Below, piece after piece: positions 26,596-34,920 of a DNA stretch of 64,000 bases. Every line of letters begins with the position of its first letter. Within the stretch, counting starts at the first letter, position 1. Below the pieces are notes generated by a model. The model was not told the origin of the DNA. It made no database searches and worked only from the letters and a program-made list of their open reading frames with translations. This stretch comes from Kribbella capetownensis (lineage in GTDB: Bacteria > Actinomycetota > Actinomycetes > Propionibacteriales > Kribbellaceae), in assembly GCF_004331485.1 (NCBI RefSeq), contig NZ_SJKD01000001.1, forward strand, positions 1,364,001 through 1,428,000, written 5' to 3'. Position numbers and translations under genes: made by a program.

Positions 26596-27219
26596 ATGTC
26601 AACATTCAATTCACCGCCGGGGTGGCCGGCACCACCGGCACTCGACTGGCAACCACCGCCCGGCTGGCAGCCGGACCCGGCCTGGCCGCCCGCACCGCCG
26701 GGATGGAGTTTCTGGCTGAACAGCCGCGGGCTGCGTTCCCGTGGCCCGAACGGGCGGTACGGCGCCGAGCCGCCGGTGAAGCTGGTCGCGGGGTGGGTGG
26801 CCGGTGGGGTCGCGTTCCTCGTCATCCTGGCCGCGATCGGCGGGAGCAACGGCGCTTCGTCGAGTGCCGCGCCGACGGTGCCCCGCGCCACCGTGACGGC
26901 GACGGTGCCCGGGCCGACCGCGACGGCGACTGTCACCGTGCAGCAGACCGTTCCCGGGCCGACGGCAACGGTCACGCTGCCGCCGCTGCCGGCGAAGACC
27001 GTGACGGTGAAGGCGCCGAAGGCAACGGTCAGTGCTCCGGCGCCATTGGTGCGGTCGACCCAGACCGCTAGGCCGACGAGAACGACGGCACCACCCGCCG
27101 ACGTGTACTACGCGAACTGCTCGGCGGCCCGGGCCGCGGGCAAAGCGCCCTTGCACGCTGGGGATCCCGGCTATGCGTCGCATCTCGACCGTGATCACGA
27201 CGGCGTCGCGTGCGAGTGA
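26596..27219 (+). CDS. Excalibur-domain surface protein with Trp-Pro motif
   Basis: A 207-residue protein in three parts. The N-terminus is a Trp/Pro-rich motif (WQPPPGWQPDPAWPPAPPGW, then FW). A transmembrane helix (about 62-82) follows, then a Thr/Val/Pro-rich stalk. The Excalibur calcium-binding domain at the C-terminus has YYANCSAARAAGKAP and DRDHDGVACE. Start is ATG 26596, 9 bases after GGGGGGAA. The Excalibur part is probably outside the cell and binds calcium; the Trp-Pro part would be cytoplasmic and recurs in the next gene. Confidence 0.85.
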   Translation: MSTFNSPPGWPAPPALDWQPPPGWQPDPAWPPAPPGWSFWLNSRGLRSRGPNGRYGAEPPVKLVAGWVAGGVAFLVILAAIGGSNGASSSAAPTVPRATVTATVPGPTATATVTVQQTVPGPTATVTLPPLPAKTVTVKAPKATVSAPAPLVRSTQTARPTRTTAPPADVYYANCSAARAAGKAPLHAGDPGYASHLDRDHDGVACE

Positions 27220-27480
27220 TCACGCCGCGTTGCTTGTGGATAACCAGGAGTGTGCTGTGGACAAGGCAACGATCGCGGGTGCTGATGCACGTGCAGTCCG
27301 GCTGGTGAGCGCATGGTTGCCTGCGCTCCGCAGCGGTGATGACATGGGGTAGCTGTGCGTCGAAAACTTTACGAAGATTTTGTCGTAACGCCCGGCGCGC
27401 CTGGTCGTTGATCAGTCAGGCAGTTTGTGAGCAAGGGATCGCTGGGGTCCATCGCGCTGGGGAACTGGGAAGGACCGCCC

Positions 27481-27714
27481 GTGCACCGATTCAATCCACC
27501 ACCTGAGTGGCCCGAGCCGCCGAGCGACACCTGGCGTCCGCCGCCGGGCTGGGAGCCCGATCCGGAGTGGCCGGACGCGCCGGCCGGCTGGGGCTTCTGG
27601 CTCAACCGCAACGGCCGTCCGTCCCGCGGCCCGATCGGCGCCTACGGGGCCATCGACGCCGGCCGCCTCGAGCTGGCCACCGTCGACCCTGCCCTTGTCC
27701 TGATGCACTCCTGA
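27481..27714 (+). CDS. Small Trp-Pro-motif protein
   Basis: A 77-residue protein starting at GTG 27481. It repeats the motif of the Excalibur gene: PPPEWPEPP, WRPPPGWEPDPEWPDAPAGW and FWLN, then RGPIGAYG. It has no membrane helix and no Excalibur domain. GGGAAGGA lies just upstream of the GTG. The shared segment looks like a protein-interaction module related in style to DUF2510. The 261 bases upstream hold no gene I can support, only an inverted repeat TTACGA/TCGTAA at 27369-27388. Confidence 0.6.
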   Translation: MHRFNPPPEWPEPPSDTWRPPPGWEPDPEWPDAPAGWGFWLNRNGRPSRGPIGAYGAIDAGRLELATVDPALVLMHS

Positions 27715-27867
27715 CAGCCCATCCAAGCGACCTCCTCCTGGCTAGGCGCAGCCGGCTGGAGGACCGGCTCCCGCATGCTTCCCAGATGCGGGAGCCGCGG
27801 TGCGTCCGGTGCAGGGTGGCCGGGATCGGACGGAGGGCTGGCGTTCTCTTATCGTCTTCTGATGTTA

Positions 27868-27887
27868 TGTTATCAGCGTAGATAACA
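27868..27887. promoter_or_regulatory. Operator-like inverted repeat before the FGGY operon
   Basis: TGTTATC and GATAACA are perfect inverted repeats separated by AGCGTA. They lie 19 bases upstream of the first kinase start, in an AT-rich patch that contrasts with its surroundings. The DeoR regulator inside the operon is the likely ligand (inference). Confidence 0.5.
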
Positions 27888-27906
27888 CTCAGTCGGGAGG
27901 CGGCAC

Positions 27907-29280
27907 GTGGCAGGACCGGCCTGGATCGGCGTCGACCTCGGCACGCAGAGCGTGCGCGCAGTACTGGCCGACTCTGACGGTACTGTCCTGGCCCGCACGG
28001 CCCGGCCACTGACCAGCCGTCGCGACGGTGTCCGGCACGAGCAGGACCCGCAGAGCTGGCTCGACGCCGTCGACTCCAGCATCGCCGAAGTCGCTCCGCA
28101 CGCGGACCAGTTGGCCGGCATCGCGATCTGTTCCACCTCGGGCACTGTCCTGCTGACCGACCGTTCCGGCCGCCCGGTGACGCCGGCTCTGATGTACGAC
28201 GACGCCCGCGCGGCCGACCGTCGCGTCCAGATCGTGGACGCCGACCCGGAGCGCTGGGCGACCTCGATGCAGCCCACCTGGGCGCTCCCCAAGATCCTCT
28301 CGCTGGTCGCCGACGGTTACGACCTCGCCGACCACCGCATCGTCCACAGCGCCGACTTCGTGGCAGCCCACCTGGTCGGTCACCCGGTCGCCACCGACAC
28401 GAGTCATGCCCTCAAGACCGGCTACGACCTGGTCGCCGACACCTGGCCGGCCGCGGCCTTCGACAAACTCGGCCTGCCGCTCGCAGCCTTCCCCGAGGTC
28501 GTCCTGCCGGGCGCCGAGCTCGGCCGCACTCCGGCCGGCGTCCCCGTCTACGCCGGCATGACCGACGGCTGCGCGGCCCAGATCGCCGCCGGCGCCCTCG
28601 CCCCCGGAGCCTGGAACTCGGTCCTCGGTACGACGCTCGTCCTCAAAGGCGTCAGCAAAGACCTCCTCAACGACCCCACCGGCGCGGTCTACAGCCACCG
28701 CCACCCGGACGGCGGCTGGCTCCCCGGTGGCGCATCGAGCACCGGCGCCGGCGTACTGACCGAGCTGCTGCCCGGCGAAGATCTCGACGCCTTCGACCGG
28801 GCCGCGCGTGAACTGGGTCCGATCGATGCGGTCATCTACCCGCTGACCAAGACCGGTGAGCGGTTCCCGTTCGTCGCGCCGCAGGCAGAGCGGTTCACCC
28901 TCGGCGACGCCTCCGGCAAGCTGCAGACGTACGCCGCTGTCCTCCAAGGTGTGGCCTTCATCGAACGACTCGCCTTCGAGCACTTGGTCAGCCTCGGCGC
29001 CGACCCCGTCCGTTCCGTCTCACTCACCGGTGGCGCGATCCGCAGCGGCTACTGGAACCAGCTTCGTGCCGACGTCCTCGGCGTACCCGTCGAAATCCCG
29101 GCGGCCCCGGACCCGGCGTACGGGATGGCGGTCCTCGCGGCCTCGGCCGGCGGCTCGCTGACCGAGACCGCCGGCCGGATGGTCCGGGTCGAGCGCGTCC
29201 TCGAGCCGCGCCCGCAACCCCTCGACACGTTGTACGGCGAGTTCGTCGCCGAGCTGGACTGGCGGGGGTACCGCGGATGA
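27907..29280 (+). CDS. FGGY-family carbohydrate kinase (xylulokinase-like)
   Basis: A 457-residue ASKHA-fold sugar kinase. The phosphate-1 loop is GVDLGTQSVRAVL. The catalytic Asp lies in GMTDGCAAQIAAGAL, SVLGTTLVLKG follows, and SLTGGAIRSGYWNQLRADVL forms the adenosine site. It phosphorylates a sugar or polyol with ATP in the cytoplasm; the sugar is not identifiable. The GTG start follows GGGAGG. Its stop overlaps the histidine-phosphatase start (ATGA). It opens an operon containing a second, distant FGGY kinase, suggesting sequential or alternative substrates. Confidence 0.88.
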   Translation: MAGPAWIGVDLGTQSVRAVLADSDGTVLARTARPLTSRRDGVRHEQDPQSWLDAVDSSIAEVAPHADQLAGIAICSTSGTVLLTDRSGRPVTPALMYDDARAADRRVQIVDADPERWATSMQPTWALPKILSLVADGYDLADHRIVHSADFVAAHLVGHPVATDTSHALKTGYDLVADTWPAAAFDKLGLPLAAFPEVVLPGAELGRTPAGVPVYAGMTDGCAAQIAAGALAPGAWNSVLGTTLVLKGVSKDLLNDPTGAVYSHRHPDGGWLPGGASSTGAGVLTELLPGEDLDAFDRAARELGPIDAVIYPLTKTGERFPFVAPQAERFTLGDASGKLQTYAAVLQGVAFIERLAFEHLVSLGADPVRSVSLTGGAIRSGYWNQLRADVLGVPVEIPAAPDPAYGMAVLAASAGGSLTETAGRMVRVERVLEPRPQPLDTLYGEFVAELDWRGYRG

Positions 29281-29894
29281 GGACCACGATCGTCCTGGCC
29301 CGGCACGGCCGGACCGAATGGCATCACGGCAACCGCTACACCGGGTCGACCGACCTTCCGATCGACGAGGTCGGTCTACAGCAGGCCCGGTTGCTCAAGG
29401 AGTGGGCGGCCGATTACGCGCCGGACGCGCTCTGGTCGTCTCCGATGCTTCGTGCGCGGCAGACGATCGCGCCGATCGCCGAAGCTCTCGGGCTCGAGCC
29501 GACCGTGGACGCGCGGCTGCGCGAGGTCGACTTCGGTTCGGCCGAGGGCAAGATGCTGAGCGAACTTCCGCCCGTCGTCGCCAAGGCGTTCGAGCTCGAC
29601 CCGGTCAAGGATCATTTCCCGGGTGGTGAGGATCCGGCCGAGGCGGCCGACCGAGTGCACGAGGTCTTCCATCAGATCGGCAAGCAGCACGAAGGCGGCA
29701 AGGTGCTGGTGCTGGCGCACAACACGCTCATCCGGCTGCTGGTGTGCCGGGTGCTCGGACTGCCGTTGAGCGAGTACCGCAGACTGCTACCTGCGCTCGG
29801 TCCCGCGGCGCTGGTGCGTTTCCGCTGGCAGGACGGCACAGTGGGTCTCGAGGCGTACAACGTTCCTGCTGTCCGAATGGAGACCCTGGCATGA
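29277..29894 (+). CDS. Histidine phosphatase family protein (phosphoglycerate-mutase-like)
   Basis: A 205-residue member of the histidine phosphatase superfamily. The catalytic LARHGRTEW is at the N-terminus. SSPMLRARQT, the Glu in VDFGSAEGK and the second His in LVLAHNTLIRLL complete the active site. It probably dephosphorylates a small sugar phosphate rather than acting in glycolysis, since it sits between a sugar kinase and a DeoR regulator. It overlaps both neighbours by four bases. Confidence 0.87.
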   Translation: MRTTIVLARHGRTEWHHGNRYTGSTDLPIDEVGLQQARLLKEWAADYAPDALWSSPMLRARQTIAPIAEALGLEPTVDARLREVDFGSAEGKMLSELPPVVAKAFELDPVKDHFPGGEDPAEAADRVHEVFHQIGKQHEGGKVLVLAHNTLIRLLVCRVLGLPLSEYRRLLPALGPAALVRFRWQDGTVGLEAYNVPAVRMETLA

Positions 29895-30691
29895 CATCCG
29901 ATGTCGACGGTGACACCACCGAACTGAGCCGTCCCGCCCGCCGGCAGGCCGAGATCGCGGCGTACGTCGTGAAGCACGGCTCGGTCTCGGCCAACGACCT
30001 GGTCGAGGCGTTCGGGGTGAGCGTGATGACGGTGCACCGCGACCTGGACGAGCTCGAGCGGCAGGGCGTGGTGCGCAAGTACCGCGGCGGCGTCAGCGCG
30101 CAGCCGACCAGCGTCTTCGAGAGCAACGTCGCGTACCGGCTGAACACCGCGACCGCTGAGAAGGCCGCGCTGGCCCGGCACGCCCGCGCGATGATCGAGC
30201 CCGGTATGTCGGTGATGCTCGACGACTCCACCAGCGCGCTGGCCCTGGTCGACCTGTTCGAGGACATCACTCCGTTGACCGTGGCAACGAACTTCCTGCC
30301 CGCGATCAGCAAGCTGACGGAGTTGCGCGACGTCACCCTGCTCGCCCTCGGCGGTCTGTACTCCGCGACCCACGACTCGTTCGGCGGGATGCCGTGCGCT
30401 GAGGCCGTCGAGGCGCTGCACACGGACCTGCTGTTCTGCTCGGTGTCGGCGGTGTCGGCGACGCACGCGTTCCACCAGGAGGAGGAGATCGTCCTGGTGA
30501 AGCGGGCCATGCTGCGATCGGCCAAGACCAAGGTCCTACTGGTCGACCACGGCAAACTCCAGCGCACCGCCCTGCACCGGCTCGCCCCACTCACCGACTT
30601 CGACGTCGTGGTGGTCGACGAGAAGACCCCGGACGACCTGATCAAGCCACTACGCGACAACGGCGCGACCGTGGAGGTCGCAAAACTCTAG
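29891..30691 (+). CDS. DeoR/GlpR-family transcriptional regulator
   Basis: A 266-residue repressor. The N-terminal helix-turn-helix reads RQAEIAAYVVKHGSVSANDL, then FGVSVMTVHRDLDELERQGV. The C-terminal DeoRC domain has MLDDSTSALALVDLF and the ribose-phosphate-isomerase-like effector site near KTKVLLVDHGKL. Members sense phosphorylated sugars or glycerol 3-phosphate, matching the kinases around it. ATG 29891 overlaps the previous TGA. It likely controls this operon through the repeat at 27868-27887. Confidence 0.9.
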   Translation: MTSDVDGDTTELSRPARRQAEIAAYVVKHGSVSANDLVEAFGVSVMTVHRDLDELERQGVVRKYRGGVSAQPTSVFESNVAYRLNTATAEKAALARHARAMIEPGMSVMLDDSTSALALVDLFEDITPLTVATNFLPAISKLTELRDVTLLALGGLYSATHDSFGGMPCAEAVEALHTDLLFCSVSAVSATHAFHQEEEIVLVKRAMLRSAKTKVLLVDHGKLQRTALHRLAPLTDFDVVVVDEKTPDDLIKPLRDNGATVEVAKL

Positions 30692-30701
30692 GAGGGGGCC
30701 T

Positions 30702-32162
30702 ATGGATGTCGGCGTAGACGTCGGCACAACCGTCACCAAGGCTGTCGCGTTCGACGACGACGGACGGCCGGTAGCCGAGGCTTCCCGGCCGACCAGGCTG
30801 GTCCGGCCGGCGATCGGGCGGTTCGAGCACGAGACCGCCGAGATCGTTGCTTCGGTCAACGAGGTTGTCGGTGAGCTGGCCGGTACTGTGGGCGACCACC
30901 CCGGCGTCCTGGCGATCACTGCCCAGGGCGACGGCCTCTGGCTCGTCGACGCCGACGGTACGGCGGTCCGCCCGGCGATCTCCTGGCTGGACGCGCGCAG
31001 CAGTGCCATTCTCGATCGCTGGACCGACGACGGCGTGGCCGAACGTGTCTTCCGGCGCTCGGGCAACCGGATGTTCCCGGGTGCCTCGGGTCCACTGCTG
31101 GCCGCGGTCCACGCCGAGGAGCCCGACGTCATCGCTCGCGCCGGGACAGCGGCGTACTGCAAGGACGTCGTCATGCAGCAACTCACCGGCGTCCGTGCGA
31201 CGGACGTGTCGGATGCCTCCGCGCCCTTCCTCGATCCCCGCACGAACCAGTACGACGAGGAAGCCCTGAAAGCGACCGGTCTCTCAGAGTTGAGCCACTT
31301 GCTCGCGCCGGTCGAGCCCGCCGGACCAGTCGGCGAACTACGCGACGATTCGACCGGCATCGCCCGCGGCACCAGGGTGTCCGCCGGCCCGTACGACCTC
31401 CCAGCCGCTGCAGCCGGCGCCGGCGTCCAAGACCCCGGGGACGCCTTACTTACTGTCGGTACGACGCTCGCCTGCCAAGTCGTGACACGAGAGCTCCCCG
31501 TGGACGGCGAACCCGCGGGGCTGTTCCTCGGCACCTGGACCCCAGGCGTCTGGTTGCGCGCGATGCCCGCGATGGTCGGCACCGCCGCTCTCGACCGAGT
31601 CCTCGCACTCGTCGGCGCCGGCACAGACCGACTGCCCGAGCTGCTCGCCGAGAGCCCGGTCGGAGCCCAAGGCGTGACCGTGCTGCCCTATCTGTCCGAA
31701 GCCGGCGAGCGTGCGCCGTTCGTCGACACCCGCGCGCGAGGCTCGATCGACGGGATCTCGCTGTCCACGACAACGGCGGACTTGGTGCGCGCAACCTGCG
31801 AAGGCATCGCGTACGCCGCTCGGCACTGTCTCGAGGCAGCCGGATGGAGCGGCCGCGTCACGGTGTGCGGTGGTGGCGCCCGCAGTACCGAATGGACCCA
31901 GATCCTGGCCGACGTGCTGAACGCGCCGCTGCACACCGCTGAGGCCGAGCAAGTCGCGGCCCGTGGTGCAGTGATCTGCGCTCGTCGTGCGGTCGACCCG
32001 GACAGCGCCGACGGCTGGGTCGCCGAGACCCGTCAGGTCGATCCCGATTCCGCCCGCGCCGCGTTCTACGCCGAGGGGTACGCCCACTACCTGCGCCGGA
32101 TCGAGGCAGCCCGCCCGCGCTGGTCTGACCCAGCACCAACCTTCACCTCAGGAGTTCGATGA
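30702..32162 (+). CDS. FGGY-family carbohydrate kinase, second copy
   Basis: A 486-residue FGGY kinase beginning MDVGVDVGTTVTKAVAFDDD. ITAQGDGLWLVD is characteristic of the LyxK/EryA-like side of the family. VTVCGGGARSTEWTQILADV forms the nucleotide site. AGGAGGGGG precedes the ATG closely. It is only distantly related to the kinase at 27907, so a different substrate (for example an L-ketose or tetritol) is likely. Its stop overlaps the dehydrogenase start by four bases. Confidence 0.88.
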   Translation: MDVGVDVGTTVTKAVAFDDDGRPVAEASRPTRLVRPAIGRFEHETAEIVASVNEVVGELAGTVGDHPGVLAITAQGDGLWLVDADGTAVRPAISWLDARSSAILDRWTDDGVAERVFRRSGNRMFPGASGPLLAAVHAEEPDVIARAGTAAYCKDVVMQQLTGVRATDVSDASAPFLDPRTNQYDEEALKATGLSELSHLLAPVEPAGPVGELRDDSTGIARGTRVSAGPYDLPAAAAGAGVQDPGDALLTVGTTLACQVVTRELPVDGEPAGLFLGTWTPGVWLRAMPAMVGTAALDRVLALVGAGTDRLPELLAESPVGAQGVTVLPYLSEAGERAPFVDTRARGSIDGISLSTTTADLVRATCEGIAYAARHCLEAAGWSGRVTVCGGGARSTEWTQILADVLNAPLHTAEAEQVAARGAVICARRAVDPDSADGWVAETRQVDPDSARAAFYAEGYAHYLRRIEAARPRWSDPAPTFTSGVR

Positions 32163-33184
32163 GAACCATCAAGACATTGCTTGCCGGCGACCACTTCGTA
32201 CGCAACGATCTGCTCGCCACAGCATTGTCCTCCGTCCAGAACGTCACGTTCGACTTTCGTCAGGTCACGTTGCCCTGGCCGCTGACGCCGTACGGGCGGG
32301 TGGCCGAGGTGGATGAGGCGAGCGATGCCGAAGATCAGCTGATCGCGGCGCTGCCCGGGGTCGAGATCGCGGTCACCCAGATGGGCCCGTTCACCGAACG
32401 GGTGCTGGACGCCGCGCCGGACCTGCGCTTCCTGGTCGTCTGTCGCGGCGGCCCGGTGAACGTGAACGTCCCCGCGGCAGTCAAGCGCGGCATCATCGTC
32501 GCGTCCACCCCCGGCCGCAACGCGGTCGCCGCCGCCGAGCACGCGGTCGCCATGATGATGAGTGCCCTGCGCAACCTTCCGCGGCTGCAACGAACGCTGG
32601 AGCAGGGCGAGTGGCGCAGCGACCTCTACGCGTACGACGAGTGTGGCCTCGAGCTGGACGGGGCAACGGTCGGTCTGATCGGGTACGGCGCGATCGGGCA
32701 GCGCGTCGCTCGGGTGATGCTTGCCTTCGGCGCCGAAGTCCTCGTGGTCGACCCGGCGATCGATCCGGCCAAGGCGCCGGACGGCGTCGAGGTGGTCGAG
32801 CTGGACAACCTGTTGCGGCGGTCGGACGTAGTCAGCCTGCACGCGCGGCTGACCGATCAGACCCGCGGGATGATCGGTGCCGACCAGATTGCCCTGATGC
32901 CGCGAGGCGCCGTACTGGTGAACACAGCGCGTGGTGGGTTGCTCGACTACGACGCGACCGTGGATGCGCTGGAGTCCGGTCAGCTCGGTGCGGCCGCCTT
33001 CGACGTGTTCCCGGTTGAGCCGGTGCCGGTTGGTGCACGCCTGCTGACAGCACCGAACGTAGTCATGACGCCACACCTCGCCGGTGCGACCAAACAGACC
33101 GCCCTCCGCGCCGGCTCAATCGCCGCCGAAGCCGTAGCGGCATACCTCGCCGGAGTCGACCCCATAGGACTGGTCTCGGCGTGA
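32159..33184 (+). CDS. D-isomer-specific 2-hydroxyacid dehydrogenase
   Basis: A 341-residue NAD(P)-dependent dehydrogenase of the SerA/PdxB type. The Rossmann turn is VGLIGYGAIGQRVARVML. LLRRSDVVSLHARLTDQT and LMPRGAVLVNTARGGLLDYD are the usual substrate and Arg/Glu active-site regions, and the catalytic His is in MTPHLAGAT. The N-terminal 90 residues diverge from SerA. It presumably oxidises or reduces a sugar-derived hydroxyacid in this catabolic operon. It is followed by a long inverted repeat. Confidence 0.88.
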   Translation: MRTIKTLLAGDHFVRNDLLATALSSVQNVTFDFRQVTLPWPLTPYGRVAEVDEASDAEDQLIAALPGVEIAVTQMGPFTERVLDAAPDLRFLVVCRGGPVNVNVPAAVKRGIIVASTPGRNAVAAAEHAVAMMMSALRNLPRLQRTLEQGEWRSDLYAYDECGLELDGATVGLIGYGAIGQRVARVMLAFGAEVLVVDPAIDPAKAPDGVEVVELDNLLRRSDVVSLHARLTDQTRGMIGADQIALMPRGAVLVNTARGGLLDYDATVDALESGQLGAAAFDVFPVEPVPVGARLLTAPNVVMTPHLAGATKQTALRAGSIAAEAVAAYLAGVDPIGLVSA

Positions 33185-33283
33185 GGTGGTGTCTGATGCT
33201 CCCCCGCCTACTGCGCGGCACTCGGCACGGCACCTCGCCCCGAGCACCTGCTCGCTACGGCGCGGGAGCATCAGACACCACCT
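33184..33283. repeat. Long inverted repeat with 20-base perfect arms
   Basis: The arm at 33184-33203 (beginning AGGTGGTGTCTGATGC) is repeated in reverse complement at 33264-33283. The match extends five further bases with one mismatch. The 60-base loop has a smaller CTCGG/CCGAG stem. It fills the gap between the dehydrogenase stop and mgtC and may act as a terminator or be a small mobile-type palindrome. Confidence 0.8.
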
Positions 33284-33303
33284 GTTAGGGAACTGGAAGC
33301 ACC

Positions 33304-33999
33304 ATGCAACTCGTCACATCCACCACCTGGACCGAGCTCCTGTTGCTGCTGGCCGCGTTCGTGCTGTCGATGGTCATCGGCATCGAGCGGCAGCTGCAGC
33401 AGAAGAGCGCGGGGATGCGCACGCACACCCTGGTCGGCACCGGGGCTGCTCTGTTCACACTGGTCTCCGGCTTCGGCTTCGACGCCGTCCTGGGGACCGA
33501 GGTCAACCTCGATCCGTCGAGGATCGCGGCGCAGGTCGTGTCCGGCGTCGGGTTCCTCGGCGCCGGGGTGATTTTCATGCGCCGCGACGTGGTCCGCGGG
33601 CTGACCACCGCCGCGACGATCTGGATGACGGCCGCGATCGGAATGGCTTGTGGTGCAGGGATGCCGGTGCTGGCCGTGGCCGCGACCCTGCTGCATCTGG
33701 TCGCGGTCGGCCCGTTCGGCCGGCTCGGCCGCTTCCTGCCGTCGCCGGACCGCCGCCGGATCGTGACCGTTCGGTACGAGGACGGTTCCGGCGTACTGCG
33801 GGCGATCCTGTCGACCGCCACGTCGATGGGTTTCGAGGCGTCGGTGCTCGGCACCGACGTGCACCGGGAGGCCGGCCGGCCACAGGTACGGGCGTCGATG
33901 CGCTTCACCGGCCGGCCGCCGTTGCAGAATCTGGTGCTGGCCCTGGACGACCTCGACGGCGTCACCGGCGTCCGCCTGCGCGAGGACGTCGACGACTGA
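33304..33999 (+). CDS. mgtC: MgtC/SapB-family membrane protein
   Basis: A 231-residue protein. Five N-terminal hydrophobic helices carry the family signatures [39 protein letters not shown] and [20 protein letters not shown] soluble ACT-like C-terminal domain follows. MgtC proteins aid survival at low magnesium and modulate the F-ATPase in pathogens; the role in a soil actinobacterium is less clear. It interrupts an otherwise catabolic gene order and is flanked by the long inverted repeat and an AT-rich regulatory patch, so it is probably a separate transcription unit. Confidence 0.9.
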   Translation: MQLVTSTTWTELLLLLAAFVLSMVIGIERQLQQKSAGMRTHTLVGTGAALFTLVSGFGFDAVLGTEVNLDPSRIAAQVVSGVGFLGAGVIFMRRDVVRGLTTAATIWMTAAIGMACGAGMPVLAVAATLLHLVAVGPFGRLGRFLPSPDRRRIVTVRYEDGSGVLRAILSTATSMGFEASVLGTDVHREAGRPQVRASMRFTGRPPLQNLVLALDDLDGVTGVRLREDVDD

Positions 34000-34022
34000 G
34001 TTGCCTGATCGTTGTGAAGTCG

Positions 34023-34072
34023 GTGAGAAAATCACATAGATTCTCTATACGTCACCATAGAACGATGATAAT
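34023..34072 (+). promoter_or_regulatory. AT-rich control region before the importer operon
   Basis: Two adjoining inverted repeats are present: GTGA-GAAAA-TCAC (34023-34035) and ATAGA-TTC-TCTAT (34036-34048). A -10-like GATAAT lies at 34067-34072, only eight bases before the GTG start, and no Shine-Dalgarno sequence is visible. A leaderless transcript controlled by a repressor is likely. Confidence 0.5.
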
Positions 34073-34080
34073 TTCACGGC

Positions 34081-34920
34081 GTGCTTAACACTCCGCCCCT
34101 CACCGAGCTGCAGACGCTGGCTCTACGACTGGCCGCTGCGGCCGGCGAGGAGTTGCTGGCGCGCCAACCAGGTCTATCCATTGATGCCGTCGGTGTCGAG
34201 ACCAAGTCCTCGGCCAGCGACCCGGTCAGCGCCGCCGACCGCGCCTCCGAGAAGCTGATCACCGACGGCCTCAGCGCGGCGCGGCCCGGTGACGGCCTGC
34301 TCGGCGAGGAGGGTGCCGCCCGGCCCTCGGAGACCGGTCTGACCTGGGTGATCGACCCGCTGGACGGCACCGTCAACTACCTCTACGGCCGCCTCGACTG
34401 GTGTGTCTCCATCGCGGTCGAGGACGAGGCTGGTGCACTGGTCGGCGTGGTTCACCAGCCGCGCACGGGCATCACCTGGTCCGCGATCCGCGGCGAGGGC
34501 GCCTGGCGCGACGACTTCCGCCAGTGCGCACCACGCGACGTGGTCCCGCTCGGTCCGCCGCGTGACGTCGTACTCGCGTCGGCCCTGGTGAGCACCGGCT
34601 TCTCCTACCTGCCCGAGCGTCGCGCCGAACAGGCCGACCACCTGCTGCGTGTGCTGCCCGCCGTACGGGATGTGCGCCGCGGGGGATCGGCAGCCCTCGA
34701 TCTGTGCTCGGTCGCCGACGGTACGGCGGACGCCTACTACGAGCACCTCATTCAGCCCTGGGACATCGCCGCCGGCGCTCTGATCGCCCGCGAAGCGGGT
34801 GCACAGACGACCGGCGGACCCGGGACCGCACTACCGCATGGCATCCTCGCGGCCGAGCCCTCTCTGGCTGCCGCACTGATCGAACTGTTAGCCCCGTCAA
34901 CCCCGAGGAGGCCGGTGTGA
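34081..34920 (+). CDS. Inositol-monophosphatase-family phosphatase
   Basis: A 279-residue member of the lithium-sensitive phosphatase family. The metal-site motifs GEEG, WVIDPLDGTVNYLYG and IQPWDIAAGALIAREAGA are intact. Substrates of the family include inositol monophosphates, PAP and histidinol phosphate. Its GTG start appears leaderless. The stop overlaps the start of the Ugp-like permease (GTGA), so it is made together with the importer and phosphodiesterase. That fits release of inositol or another alcohol from an imported phosphate ester. Confidence 0.9.
   Translation: MLNTPPLTELQTLALRLAAAAGEELLARQPGLSIDAVGVETKSSASDPVSAADRASEKLITDGLSAARPGDGLLGEEGAARPSETGLTWVIDPLDGTVNYLYGRLDWCVSIAVEDEAGALVGVVHQPRTGITWSAIRGEGAWRDDFRQCAPRDVVPLGPPRDVVLASALVSTGFSYLPERRAEQADHLLRVLPAVRDVRRGGSAALDLCSVADGTADAYYEHLIQPWDIAAGALIAREAGAQTTGGPGTALPHGILAAEPSLAAALIELLAPSTPRRPV

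Noticed and set aside
27241..27352. 31-codon frame from GTG ending TAG
   Set aside because: Mixed third positions and no ribosome site; treated as non-coding.
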